A DNA stretch of 64,000 bases from Ifrita kowaldi (GCA_013398055.1 VZRS01004060.1:124001-188000), one strand, 5' to 3'. Shown: positions 1 through 12,320, counted from the first letter of the stretch. The notes: generated by a model from the letters alone, not told the origin. Translations and numbers: made by a program.

Positions 1-2500
1 TACTTTACTATTTTTAAAAAAATCTTCTTTTAATCTGGAATACAAATGTATCTGACATGCTGTCCAGCTACCTCCCCTTATTTTTTAAAATCAATGAGAA
101 TTTAATAGCAATAAACATTAGATTTATACTATATATTATATATTGTATATACTGTCTAGAGAATAGAAGGTAAACAGGAATTAACTATTAATAAGTAGAT
201 TCCTATAAAAATTTATCCTTACAGGTTTAAACACAGTATTAAATTTGGATTTTTTCCATAGTTTGGTTTTGAGAAGAGCTAGAAATTTGGGGAAATTTAG
301 GCATCTAAGCACCTTAAATATTTTCAGACTGTATTAATAATGCTTTCAGTTCTGGTAGGTGTATTCAGCAAACTGTCTGAATTGAGATTAAAAGACTAAC
401 AAAGCCAAGACCACTCTGGTTTCAATATTGGATTACAGCATCACATCAGAAAAAAACCAAAATTTTATAGGAACCTTGGGCTGAATGCTGGTTGGTTGGC
501 TGAAGTCATGATGGTTTTGATTTTATTTTGCCCCTTGTCCAGGGTAGCTGCAGTGTAGTCTCTGGAATCTCTGGCATGTGGGACAGCAAAGAACACATTT
601 ATGGGCACTGCATGTTCTGAAAGAACTTTTGAGCAAAGTAGGCTCAGCTTGACTTTCATTCACTGCCAGTTCCTGAGGACTCAGTTGTGTTTTCCTGGTT
701 TTTTGGGAAGAATTGCAGTTGCACAAGGCAGCTGAGGGATTACATCCAGGCTGTTGGCATAGTGTAGCAACGTGACTGTAAACCTGGAAAACAGCCAGAG
801 GGAATGAAAAAGGGGAGGAGTTCCCCCCAACCACCCCAAGCAACCCAATCCCAAACAACCTAAATCCTCAAGCAACCCAAAACAATCTTAAGATCTGGAT
901 GATAGTTATAAAAAAACTGGTTTCCCAGGTAGTCCTGAAGCCCTGGATTTTGTTCCTGGAGGAGCTGGATGTGCTTTTCCTCCATGTTCTCTCCACCTCA
1001 TATTGGATCTGACCCATGTAGCTGTTTCACAGTCCTGGAGAGGAGACAGAAAAGTTCAGGAAGGACAGAAATCCATGAATCCATATTTAATCTCAACATC
1101 AGCAGGGATCCTTAGCACAAAGTTTTATTCCACTTTGCACAGCAACCGTCTGATGGGAGGGGCACTGCTAATTTATCCTCATTGGACTCAAAGGGAAATG
1201 AGACTGCAGGGACAATGTGTGAACTCACATCACACAAACAAACAAAAAAAACCCAAACCAAAAATAAAAGGAGGGAAAAAAAGGAGTTTAAGGGGGTTAG
1301 AATAACTGAGATTTTACCTTCAGTCTTAATAATAAACTAACAAGAGTTGAGTCACCTGATTGCCAAATTTAATGTACCCAAATGCCATTTAAATTTTTTT
1401 TTGAGATAATACAAAGCCAGCCCAGGCAAATCCATACTAACCTCGCAAAACTATCATCATGTGCGTTTCCTTCATTGGGAGAACACTCATTGTAATGCTG
1501 GAATTCCATTATGTGGAGGAGCTGGTGCAGTCAGCTCAGTCACTGGCATTTGGAAGAGCTTTAATTAGCAGATTTCCCTCTTCCTCTGCAGTTCACTGAA
1601 GGAAAGGATTGATGGTGAGTGGAACTGGACATGATCACATGGAAGTTCTCTGAGGTCTTATGTAAAACCGAAGTTTCCAAAAAGAGAAATACTCAAGACC
1701 AGTCCACTGTTTGTTACTCATATATAAAGTTTTGAAAAGGGAGATAATCTTGTGTTGAGGTATTGAATTACAACTCCAATGGCTTCTTCCTAGACTCCCT
1801 CTGCAATCTCAGGGAAGTAATTTCAGTCCAGCTGGCTTCAAGTTTGATATGTATTCTAAAATTATTTACTGAGCTTCCTACTATGGACAGTGAAGAAGGA
1901 AGGAACCATGGGGAGGTTCCTCACTCTTACTGTGCTTGCAGGTGAAACAGGACCAGGATATCTTCCCTGGCTCTGATGCCACTTGCCACTATCCAGTACC
2001 CTACACCTAAATCCTTTTACTGTCTAAAAGGGAGAGACTGCACCCAAACTGCATCTTAGAGTGTTATAAGCCAGCTTCCAGATAACAGCAGAGATTTCTT
2101 TGGGACAGTGCTGGATGCCTTAGGCTAAATGCAAATCCCTGGCCATTCTAATGGCAAAAAAAAAAAAAAGGCTCCTATTATAAATGACTGGATATCAAAC
2201 CAAGTAATTGCAAATGTTTCCAGACCCTTGCGCAGAAACAAGCATTAGAACTATGTGGAAGCTCTTGTTTCAGCACACAGCCAAGTGGTGCTTTGCTTCT
2301 TTAAATTTTACTGGGAATTTTTAGGAGGAAATTAGAAGCTGATAACTACCAGGGAATTTAGGAGGAAGAAAAATGAAAGCTATGTTTGCACAGGTTTGTG
2401 CAGTTGGAAATAGCTGAGTTTCGCATGCCTCTGGCTCTTACGTTGGATTCCAGATACTGCAGTTTACTACTTTGTCTTTTGGCTTAAGTGTAGATGTAGG
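1..2500. other. AT-rich single-copy sequence, no gene seen
   Basis: No CR1 tail, LTR or RNA gene is visible. The longest frames are 60-111 codons and overlap each other on both strands, as expected by chance. It holds a short poly-A run near 2157-2168 and a 23-nt candidate microexon at 1592-1614 (see findings). Confidence 0.6.
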
Positions 2501-2586
2501 AACTTTTCCACTGACTGCACAAAAAGAAAATACAAACCCTTCTTGTGACACAATCCAATTCTTTACTGTTTTTTAATTTCTTCCAG
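2501..2586 (+). repeat. Diverged local direct repeat, copy 1
   Basis: This stretch resembles 3304-3388 in the same orientation. Shared blocks are ttttcca, ctgcacaaaa and tgacacaatcc in the same order, followed by a pyrimidine-rich run ending in CAG in both copies. Identity looks like roughly three quarters by eye. It matches no repeat family I recognise, so it may be an old segmental duplication or two pieces of an unrecognised element. Confidence 0.5.
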
Positions 2587-2940
2587 TGACATCCCCATTG
2601 CTTTGGTGTGCCTGTTTAGGGAAGAAGAGTCTTCTGCTTTCTTGGCAGGCAGAGCTGGGATTGTGTGTGACTCATGAGCAGAAGCGGGCAGAAAAAATTG
2701 AAATGTGAAGTCGCCTCCCAGTCCTGACCTGGAGGGACTGTCCATAGACTGGAAAAGTCCACACACAAAATATTCATCCATCTTCCCTGTCCACTCTATG
2801 AGGACTGTCACCAGTAGCGCCTGTTTGCACCAGCTGAGTGATGTGCCATTTATCTGCTTGGAATTGAGTCTAACAAGTAATTTTGTGTGGCCTAGGACAG
2901 CAAATATACATCTGGTGAAAACAGTGTTCAGCTTCTTACC

Positions 2941-3070
2941 CATCCCTGGAAGTATCCTCAAGGCCAGGTCGGACAGGACTTGGAGCAACCTGGTCTCTGG
3001 AAAGTGTCCCTGCCCATGGAAGGAGATGAGGTTTAAGGTCCCTTCCAACCCAAACCATTCTATGATTCTA
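2941..3070 (+). repeat. CR1 LINE 3' end, sense
   Basis: The CR1 3' end runs from the catccctggaag block through the block ending ctgcccatgg to ccttccaacccaaaccattc and the octamer tail tatgattcta. Only the untranslated 3' portion is present, as in most 5'-truncated avian CR1s. It interrupts the long opposing frames around 2563-3241, which are therefore not genes. Confidence 0.92.
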
Positions 3071-3303
3071 TATTCTGAGTCAGATTTAAGCCAGAAATCT
3101 AAAGTAAAGCACTTGTTGTTTCATGATAAATTCCCTTCAAGTCAAACGAAACCATCACAATTCTCTATGGTACTTTCTCTGCTTTTAGAACTATATTCTA
3201 CTCTTATTCTGTGCAAATTTAGGTGTATTCTGGACCTCTGATATGAATCTATCAATCAGACTCGTCATACTGTGTTGTTTTTCAGATCAAGGCTACAAGT
3301 GGG

Positions 3304-3388
3304 AGGTTTTCCATTGGCTGCACAAAAGGAAGAGTTGAACCTCCTTATGACACAATCCTTTCTTCCTCTTTCTTAACTTTTTTGACAG
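3304..3388 (+). repeat. Diverged local direct repeat, copy 2
   Basis: Partner of 2501-2586, about 800 bp downstream, same orientation. The CR1 tail at 2941-3070 lies between the copies, and a second CR1 follows copy 2. Confidence 0.5.
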
Positions 3389-3682
3389 GAAAAAACCCCT
3401 TGTGAGTGATACCTCTTGCTTAGCCCTGTCTTTGAATCAGGTTACTTCTTTGACCGGCTGTACTGGCTGGCAGTGAGTATCAGTCATCTCAGATGAAGCC
3501 CTGTCTGCTTCTTTTCTGGCAATGAAGTCTCAGACTATAAAACTGAAGTCTTTGAACTCAGTCTGACTATTCTCTTTCCCTGTTCTTGTCTCTTAAAAGA
3601 GAACAAGAACAGGTTTTTTGTGCACAAAATATCTGTGTATATCTGTTTTTCAAAACATCAAAATAATGAAGGAGAAAATGGT

Positions 3683-3873
3683 GGTGAGACCCTGGCACAG
3701 GCTGCCCAAAGAAGCTCTGGCTTCCCCATCCCTGGAAGTGTTCAAGACCAGGTTGGATAGGGCTTGGAACAGCCTGGGATAGAGGGAAGTGTCCCTGCCC
3801 ATGGCAGGGGTGTTGGAATGAAGAACTTTTAGGTCCCTTCCAACCCAAACTGTCCTGTGATTCTGTGATTCTA
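3683..3873 (+). repeat. CR1 LINE 3' end, sense
   Basis: It starts at gtggtgagaccctggcacag, the typical CR1 segment encoding nothing, and continues through ggttggatagggcttgga to a tail of ttctgtgattcta. About 190 bp survive. The reverse-strand frame at 3567-3911 is simply CR1 antisense. Confidence 0.93.
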
Positions 3874-5399
3874 AGATAATTTACAACAGTTTTTGCTTGT
3901 TTTGTTTTCAAAACATTTCACAGATGCTGAAACTATAAACTAAATTATTTGAAACACATGGTTGTGGAAGATAATCTTGCCTTGACACCAGATGAGGTAC
4001 ATTTCTGCATTTTGGATCAGCAAATCAAGAAAAGACTTTACACAAACTTCTGCTAATTTCCTATTTGCAGAGTTGAATTTAAGGAACCTGAAAGAATTAT
4101 TCTACCTCTGTGAGACCTTTGTCTGAGCAATGGAGAAGTGTCAGTCACTGGCAGAATCTCAAGATTCTCCTTGCTGTATTTGTTGGTATTGACAGCATGC
4201 TTGAAGGCAGCGATGACACACAGAAAAGGATTTCTCTTTTTAACACACTTTTAAAGCATTTTAATTTCTTAAAGCTTCTGGAGCTCATATAAATTTCCTA
4301 GTTGGAAATGAATGTTCATTTACTGAATCCCAGGTGATCATCTCTGACCAAAACTAGGGGTGAATATCTGTGGGACAGCACAGCAACTGTGTGCATATAG
4401 AGAGTACAAAATGCTCCTCCAGGCTTCAGTGAGTTCTGGATTTGGGCTGAACCAGGTTTGTAACTTTATTTTTAATAGCTTTCCATGAATTTCTCTTCCA
4501 GGAACTTCTTCGGTCAATGCCTGTAGGCTTTTAGGATCCAAAGCTCTCTGCAGCAAAACTAAAATATTCACTACTCAATTATATTCTGTGTGAAGAATCA
4601 CCTCTGGTAGTAAAGCTGTGCTGGTAAATTTTGTGGTGGGTGGTTGGGAGTGCTTCTTTGTATACACAGAGAAATGCAACTCTCCACTGACTCTCTCTTG
4701 ATTTTTAGAGGATTATCACTTCCTCCACATGGATGGATCAATGACAGCCATGCCCCTTCCTCTCTCCCTCCCGGTTTCAGTGCACAGTAAAAAATGAGGC
4801 GGGTAGATTGATCCAAACTGTGGACGCCTACCTGGATTATCCTGCTTGAATTTCTAATATATCTGTGTTTGTCTCAAGAAACATGGATTCACATTTAGGT
4901 CTCCTCCTTCATAAAAGAGAGGAAGATATTTGTCAGGTGTCTGTCTCCAAACTTGTGTAATGCAAAGATCTTTCTTTTGACTATAAATGGCTTTGAATGG
5001 GCTGCATCCCCCAGATCCTAAGAGGGAATTGGGGCTGACATTCTCAGCATCTGTGCATCTTTAAATCAGTGTCTCCAGAACTCACCTTGCAGATTGAGGT
5101 GCCTACATTTCCTGTGCAACAACAGTCAATTCTGCTTGACTTCAGAAAACTTGGGAAAAGTTAAGTGCCTTAGGTAGGTACCCACTTAGTGGTAAAACAC
5201 CTGAGCCAGTTGAGGGAAGTGGCTGGCATGAAACACCCTCTGTGCCTTGGTTTTGGGGAATTCAGAGAAAGATTTATCCAAGGCAAGAAACTTTCTTTTG
5301 GGCATAGGTCATTAAGTCAAAATTTTGGGCTTGGATGGTGAGAGCAGTGTTTCCACACCTGCCAGGAGAGGAGCTGCCAACACTCATCTTTTGCATAAT
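3874..5399. other. Single-copy sequence, nothing recognised
   Basis: No repeat tail, splice-bounded frame or RNA fold stands out. Phrases such as gtgcctacattt and gtgccttaggtaggtacc near 5100-5180 recall very old amniote repeats but are too decayed to name. Confidence 0.5.
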
Positions 5400-7501
5400 G
5401 GTCCCGTGGTTAAAACATTGTCCTGGGAATCTCAGAATTGGAGTAGCAGGGCAGTTTTAGCCTGAGAAAAGTTTAAATCTGCTCTTCCCATATCCTTGCA
5501 GCAGGCTTTAACCAGATATATCTAAACCATGTAGTGTGGAGAGAAAGAATCTTTCTCCTTTCTGTCTAACACAGGCCATGGGTAACCACATGCAGAGCCA
5601 CAAGTAAAGTAGACCTGAAGTGACACATATCGTGGTTTATTGGGTAAGAGTCCTTGCCAGGAAGGGGGGATGATGGATTCTGGACTCTGTTTTTCCTCAC
5701 TGCTTGATATAGCTGGTATTCAGCATAAATTTGCTGAATGGTGAAGATAATCCAAGATGTTCTTTAATGCTGGACCTTTCCTGATGGAATAGGTGTACCT
5801 GGAGTAAGGTGCTCGGACTGTTTAGAACAACAGGACAATCTGGGAGTTGATACTTAGCCACCTAATCATTACATGCAGCAAAGTGGTTCAAAACCGGTTC
5901 AAATCTACAGTAAATCTACCTTGAGGATTGCTGGTATTTTTCTGCAGAATAAAGAAGGCTTGTGCACTCCTTAGAGCACCAAAATGAACCTGAAATGGCA
6001 CAAAGACGTGGTCAGTCGAACTTTCATTCAGCTGTGAATCTCAACATTTGCAGGGAAGCTAAAGGTGAACAGAAAAAATCCAATATCTGTGTACACTCAA
6101 TGCACACACAAATGCACACAAATATTAGATATGAATTGCTTATATCTAATTTTTCAAAGCAGAACAGATTTTGTCCACCATTTTGAATAATTGAGATAAA
6201 ATAAAATATTGATTAATGATTAGCTTAATGAGCAGCATCTGTTCGTAAAGCATGGAGTCTTTGGAAGAAGAATAGGCAATCAGGGAATTAAAGCTTCCAG
6301 GAGGCAACGTGTGTGACGAAGGACGAAGGTGTATCTGCACAGGTGGCAAAGTCTTGCATGTCTTAGCTTTGCAGTGCTTCACTTCAGTGACTTTTCTAAT
6401 GCTCTTTTAATGTTTGTGTTCAAGCCTGGATGGGCACTTAAGCATGTGCATGTGGGATAGAGCAGGGTAGGCATAAATCAGTTTCTTTTCAGGCTGTAAG
6501 AAACTCTATAAACACACAGGACTGTTGAAAAAGCTCACAATTTGTGTTCGAGAAATATCGTGGGACATATTTCCAACAATAATTTCCTACAGATATTCAG
6601 AGGGATTGCTCTAAACTGCATCTATCGGAAATGTCATGTGCTCATTGCCACAGTTATTAATATTTTTTCTGTGGCTTGTATGTAAGAAAAGATTTGTTGT
6701 ATGTGGACATAAAATCATTACCTTTCCTAGGTCTCCATTTCTGGAAGTAAACTGGATGGTAAAACATAGTTTCCTTCTTCTCCAATGTAGTTCCCCTTGA
6801 AATACAACCAAAAAGAAGAATCACTCACTGTCAACTTTTGCTTTTCATTTGGTAAACAATCTAAATGGAATAAGAATTAGAAAAGTAGAATGAAGTTGGA
6901 CAATTTTGGCAGATATTGAACAAAATCAGGAGCCTTAAAAGGTTGAACAGAGAAGCAACGTATTTCATTACAAACGAATGATGCGGTTATTAAAAAGTCA
7001 TTAAAATTAAGGGTGGGCTTTGTAATCAGCTCTTTGACCCAATGTCAATGAATACCGATAAAATTAAAAGGAATTTGGTAGCAATTGAAACTAATGTGTG
7101 CTTTCGTATCATCTGGCACCGTATTAACCACTGTGTCTCTCCAGAGTCTACCGTAACTGAATACAACAAATGCAGGAAGGAAATGGAATGGAAAATAGAT
7201 TTCAAAGTGCACTAGACCACGTTTACAAATTCATTTACTGCTTTTCTCGGTATGACATTTTACATGTAGTTGCAAAACTTTAAGGGAAATTTGGTTTAAA
7301 TCTATTGGGAAAAAATCTGCTTACATATAGTTTGTTTAAACTGTAACTAGATAATTTAAGATTGATCTATTTTAAACTGATAAATTACTATTTTTATTAT
7401 AGAAACTGTTAACAATTCCAATTGCAACAAACAGAATATTTTAACCTTTTTAGTTTTGGAATTGAAAGGGTAAATTTGGGATTAACTACTGACATTATCT
7501 A

Positions 7502-7549
7502 TTATTATTATTACTATAATAAGAATAATTATTAGTATTATTATTATGA
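7502..7549 (+). repeat. Imperfect (ATT)n microsatellite
   Basis: Interrupted ATT/AAT repeats, including a mirror-like ttattactataataagaata section. The same tract appears in copy B at about 10105-10152, with no length change between copies. Real microsatellites often differ in length between true duplicates. Confidence 0.85.
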
Positions 7550-7640
7550 AGGAATATGTTTTTTAATTCCCTTTTTTTAATGGTATCAAAGAGCTGTGCC
7601 ATGAATTATTCTTATGAAAAAAATACTTAACTGAAATTTC

Positions 7641-7818
7641 ACCGAATCACAGACTGGAAGTCACCTCTGGAGATTATCTGGTCCAAGCCTCTTGCTCAAG
7701 TAGAGCCATTCAGAGCAAGTTGCCAATGACCATGTGTAGATAGCTTTTAATATCATTAAGGAGAGATACTCTACAAGTTCCCTGCACAAATTGGCTTTGC
7801 TTTAAGAAATTTTTCCAC
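7641..7818 (-). repeat. CR1 LINE fragment, antisense (copy A)
   Basis: It opens with accgaatcacagactggaag, followed by cctctggagattatctggtc and later cattaaggagagatactcta, which matches the antisense of a CR1 3' end of the 'cctctggagatcatctagtcc' type. The element is diverged and lacks the inner ORF2 part. Confidence 0.85.
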
Positions 7819-8001
7819 TGTAAACATGCTGTTTAACATTATAGGTTAAAAAGTAACTAAGACAGCTGTAGCAGAAAACTTGTGGATAAAGTGTCAAAAT
7901 AAAATAGAATAAAAAATCCTTTAACTAACGCAGCTACTCCTCATGGAGATGGAATTATTCAATCTATATCAGATAAAGAAGTTTTTCATTAATACAGGAT
8001 A

Positions 8002-8002
8002 N
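8002..8002. other. Assembly gap, single N
   Basis: One ambiguous base marks the joint between copy A and copy B of the 2602-bp duplication. A one-base gap beside a perfect overlap is typical of two contig ends that should have been merged. Confidence 0.9.
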
Positions 8003-10604
8003 GGTCCCGTGGTTAAAACAGTGTCCTGGGAATCTCAGAATTGGAGTAGCAGGGCAGTTTTAGCCTGAGAAAAGTTTAAATCTGCTCTTCCCATATCCTT
8101 GCAGCAGGCTTTAACCAGATATATCTAAACCATGTAGTGTGGAGAGAAAGAATCTTTCTCCTTTCTGTCTAACACAGGCCATGGGTAACCACATGCAGAG
8201 CCACAAGTAAAGTAGACCTGAAGTGACACATATCGTGGTTTATTGGGTAAGAGTCCTTGCCAGGAAGGGGGGATGATGGATTCTGGACTCTGTTTTTCCT
8301 CACTGCTTGATATAGCTGGTATTCAGCATAAATTTGCTGAACAGTTAAGATAATCCAAGATGTTCTTTAATGCTGGACCTTTCCTGATGGAATAGGTGTA
8401 CCTGGAGTAAGGTGCTCGGACTGTTTAGAACAACAGGACAATCTGGGAGTTGATACTTAGCCACCTAATCATTACATGCAGCAAAGTGGTTCAAAACCGG
8501 TTCAAATCTACAGTAAATCTACCTTGAGGATTGCTGGTATTTTTCTGCAGAATAAAGAAGGCTTGTGCACTCCTTAGAGCACCAAAATGAACCTGAAATG
8601 GCACAAAGACGTGGTCAGTCGAACTTTCATTCAGCTGTGAATCTCAACATTTGCAGGGAAGCTAAAGGTGAACAGAAAAAATCCAATATCTGTGTACACT
8701 CAATGCACACACAAATGCACACAAATATTAGATATGAATTGCTTATATCTAATTTTTCAAAGCAGAACAGATTTTGTCCACCATTTTGAATAATTGAGAT
8801 AAAATAAAATATTGATTAATGATTAGCTTAATGAGCAGCATCTGTTCGTAAAGCATGGAGTCTTTGGAAGAAGAATAGGCAATCAGGGAATTAAAGCTTC
8901 CAGGAGGCAACGTGTGTGACGAAGGACGAAGGTGTATCTGCACAGGTGGCAAAGTCTTGCATGTCTTAGCTTTGCAGTGCTTCACTTCAGTGACTTTTCT
9001 AATGCTCTTTTAATGTTTGTGTTCAAGCCTGGATGGGCACTTAAGCATGTGCATGTGGGATAGAGCAGGGTAGGCATAAATCAGTTTCTTTTCAGGCTGT
9101 AAGAAACTCTATAAACACACAGGACTGTTGAAAAAGCTCACAATTTGTGTTCGAGAAATATCGTGGGACATATTTCCAACAATAATTTCCTACAGATATT
9201 CAGAGGGATTGCTCTAAACTGCATCTATCGGAAATGTCATGTGCTCATTGCCACAGTTATTAATATTTTTTCTGTGGCTTGTATGTAAGAAAAGATTTGT
9301 TGTATGTGGACATAAAATCATTACCTTTCCTAGGTCTCCATTTCTGGAAGTAAACTGGATGGTAAAACATAGTTTCCTTCTTCTCCAATGTAGTTCCCCT
9401 TGAAATACAACCAAAAAGAAGAATCACTCACTGTCAACTTTTGCTTTTCATTTGGTAAACAATCTAAATGGAATAAGAATTAGAAAAGTAGAATGAAGTT
9501 GGACAATTTTGGCAGATATTGAACAAAATCAGGAGCCTTAAAAGGTTGAACAGAGAAGCAACGTATTTCATTACAAACGAATGATGCGGTTATTAAAAAG
9601 TCATTAAAATTAAGGGTGGGCTTTGTAATCAGCTCTTTGACCCAATGTCAATGAATACCGATAAAATTAAAAGGAATTTGGTAGCAATTGAAACTAATGT
9701 GTGCTTTCGTATCATCTGGCACCGTATTAACCACTGTGTCTCTCCAGAGTCTACCGTAACTGAATACAACAAATGCAGGAAGGAAATGGAATGGAAAATA
9801 GATTTCAAAGTGCACTAGACCACGTTTACAAATTCATTTACTGCTTTTCTCGGTATGACATTTTACATGTAGTTGCAAAACTTTAAGGGAAATTTGGTTT
9901 AAATCTATTGGGAAAAAATCTGCTTACATATAGTTTGTTTAAACTGTAACTAGATAATTTAAGATTGATCTATTTTAAACTGATAAATTACTATTTTTAT
10001 TATAGAAACTGTTAACAATTCCAATTGCAACAAACAGAATATTTTAACCTTTTTAGTTTTGGAATTGAAAGGGTAAATTTGGGATTAACTACTGACATTA
10101 TCTATTATTATTATTACTATAATAAGAATAATTATTAGTATTATTATTATGAAGGAATATGTTTTTTAATTCCCTTTTTTTAATGGTATCAAAGAGCTGT
10201 GCCATGAATTATTCTTATGAAAAAAATACTTAACTGAAATTTCACCGAATCACAGACTGGAAGTCACCTCTGGAGATTATCTGGTCCAAGCCTCTTGCTC
10301 AAGTAGAGCCATTCAGAGCAAGTTGCCAATGACCATGTGTAGATAGCTTTTAATATCATTAAGGAGAGATACTCTACAAGTTCCCTGCACAAATTGGCTT
10401 TGCTTTAAGAAATTTTTCCACTGTAAACATGCTGTTTAACATTATAGGTTAAAAAGTAACTAAGACAGCTGTAGCAGAAAACTTGTGGATAAAGTGTCAA
10501 AATAAAATAGAATAAAAAATCCTTTAACTAACGCAGCTACTCCTCATGGAGATGGAATTATTCAATCTATATCAGATAAAGAAGTTTTTCATTAATACAG
10601 GATA
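8003..10604 (+). repeat. Near-identical 2602-bp duplication, copy B
   Basis: Direct copy of 5400-8001. Sequence continues uniquely after 10604 (tgtctcctctaataaag). All open frames of copy A reappear unchanged, which says nothing about coding because the whole segment is nearly identical. Confidence 0.97.
10244..10421 (-). repeat. CR1 LINE fragment, antisense (copy B)
   Basis: Same element as at 7641-7818, carried along by the duplication and without visible differences. Confidence 0.85.
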
Positions 10605-10685
10605 TGTCTCCTCTAATAAAGTTTGTCAGTACAGTCGTACTATTTCAATTATGCTAAAGGCAGATGCAGCCACAATTGAAATCAG

Positions 10686-10788
10686 AAAATCACAGAATCA
10701 CAGAATGGTTTGGGTTAGAAGGGACCTTAAAGCTTATCTCATTCTACCCCCTTGCCATGGCCAGGGACACCTTTCACTATCCCAGGTG
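10686..10788 (-). repeat. CR1 LINE 3' end, antisense
   Basis: Octamer tail aatcacagaatcacagaatg, then gtttgggttagaagggacct and ccatggccagggacacc. It ends abruptly after cccaggtgggg, where a GC-richer unique segment begins, so the CR1 is either truncated or interrupted there. Confidence 0.92.
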
Positions 10789-11315
10789 GGGATACAGAAC
10801 CTCTTTGGTGGCACAAAAGCTCACGGCATCAAGGCAAGGCAGAGGATGGATTTCCTCTGTTACGTCACATGCTCAGGGGGATTTAGCAGCAGCAGAGAAA
10901 TAGAGCTGCTCTATTCTTAGTGCTGGCAGGACAGGTGACACAGCCACTGAAATGCTGTCATTTCTGTCACCAGCTGGCTCTGCAGGCACAGACAGAAAAG
11001 AGGCAAGGAATTAAAAGGCAGGGGATGGGATATTCCTTTCTGCAAGAGCCCTGGAGCCCTTCCCTGCCCCAGCCAAGGCTGAGAACGTGCTTGTGAAGGA
11101 TTGTCCCCTGCCCCATGGGTTTGTCTGCGTGGAGCCAAACTCACACTGTGTGTGGGAGGGAACCTGGACAGAGTGTGGGGTTGGAGGTTTTCTGGAGGGG
11201 CCAGATGGAAAGGTAAGCTCAGTCCTCCTGGGGATTAGCTCCAGTTCACATTCCACCTGGTTTTGGCTATTTCAAACCCATCCCATTATTATTCCCCTTG
11301 TGAATATGAAGCAAC
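10789..11315 (+). other. GC-richer segment between two CR1s, exon-like patch
   Basis: This segment is clearly richer in G and C than its surroundings and carries a TACGTCA motif near 10861, a CRE-like site. From about 11047 to 11213 one forward frame is open and ends at AAG followed by gtaagc, a good splice donor. The predicted peptide has four cysteines within about 35 residues but matches no family I know. The acceptor before it (cctttctgcaag) is mediocre. It could be a lineage-specific non-coding exon, a decayed repeat, or chance. Confidence 0.3.
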
Positions 11316-11605
11316 AAGAGAATCAGAGAATCAGAGAATCAAGGAATCATAGAACGGTTTGGATTGGAAGGGACCTTAAAGATCATCTTATTCCACCCTC
11401 TGCCATGGGCAGGGACACCTTCCACTATCCCAGGTTCCAAGGGGGAACTATCCAAGGGGGAACTATCAAAGGGATCCACTATCCAGGGCTCCAAGCCCCA
11501 TCCAACCTGCCTTGGACACTTCCAGGGGTCCAGGGGCAGCCACAGCTTCTCTGGGCAACCTGTGCCAGGGTCTCACCACCCTTGTAGGCAAAAATTCTTC
11601 TAAAC
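11316..11605 (-). repeat. CR1 LINE 3' end with internal 15-bp expansion, antisense
   Basis: Tail octamers (agaatc units) lead into ggtttggattggaagggacc and run through ctctgggcaacctgtgccag. Inside, the unit ccaagggggaactat occurs at 11437-11451 and 11452-11466, with a looser third version to 11482. This replaces the normal 'gttgctccaagcc' spacing of the family. Confidence 0.92.
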
Positions 11606-12319
11606 CAGCTGTAATTCCTGTGCTATGTCTGCCGGCATTTTGTCCAATTTCTCAGCTTGTACACAAAATTGTGTGGTTAGAGATAAATTCAGTCAGTATA
11701 ACTCCAGAAAATCTCCTTTCTCCTTTTTTTCTCATCTGAGTTTCAAATTAATATGTGACCTATTTCTATACCAGCGGTTTCATACAGGTGATTTTTGTTC
11801 TCCAACATATATCCAAACTACAGGATGAACATAATGACTGGCAAAACAGATCTGGAATACCCTGTATAGCAGACTCAACTCCTTACCAACTCAATCCTGG
11901 TCAATCTGATTCCTGGGAAAAGAAGTCTCAGATGAACATTTTTTTACCAGTTAAAATACTAGAAAAAGCTATCACTGTCTGCTACCTTGAAAACAAACTG
12001 ACTGTAATAAATGGATATATTGCCCTGGAAATTAAGCCACCATTCACTGTCCTGAAATTAGGAAAACCATAATTTCCTGGTTCCAGGCAATGGAAAAAAC
12101 AGCTGGTCTGGCATTGCTTCTGTAATATTGGCAAGCCTGTTCTGCAAGTTGTTTGCACTCACCATCCATGAAAGTCTAAGGGAAACTGCAAACCATCTGT
12201 CTCTGGGGTGACTCTGAACCCTGTAGAACATCTCTTCAGTGATGGGAACCATTAGTCATTCCAGCAGTCTTTGAGGCAGATGCTCTATCTGGGTGCAAGG
12301 TGCAAGTTTTCTCCAGCCG
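11606..12319. other. Unique sequence, nothing recognised
   Basis: Overlapping frames of 64-105 codons occur on both strands with no repeat, splice or RNA signal to support any of them. Confidence 0.5.
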
Positions 12320-12320
12320 T

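Larger units (their letters stand above)
5400..8001 (+). repeat. Near-identical 2602-bp duplication, copy A
   Basis: Every base from 5400 to 8001 recurs at an offset of +2603 (8003-10604). The only differences I see are at 5418, 5739, 5740 and 5743. A single N at 8002 separates the copies. Copy A has the natural left flank and copy B the natural right flank. Four mismatches in 2602 bp is the level expected of two alleles, so an assembly duplication is more likely than a real recent tandem duplication. No gene lies in the unit. Confidence 0.97.

Noticed and set aside
2157..2168. Poly-A run as a possible retrogene tail
   Set aside because: No gene-like sequence precedes it and no target-site duplication is visible.
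2563..3241. Overlapping 161- and 178-codon frames on opposite strands
   Set aside because: Both cross the CR1 tail at 2941-3070, so they are repeat-derived or chance.
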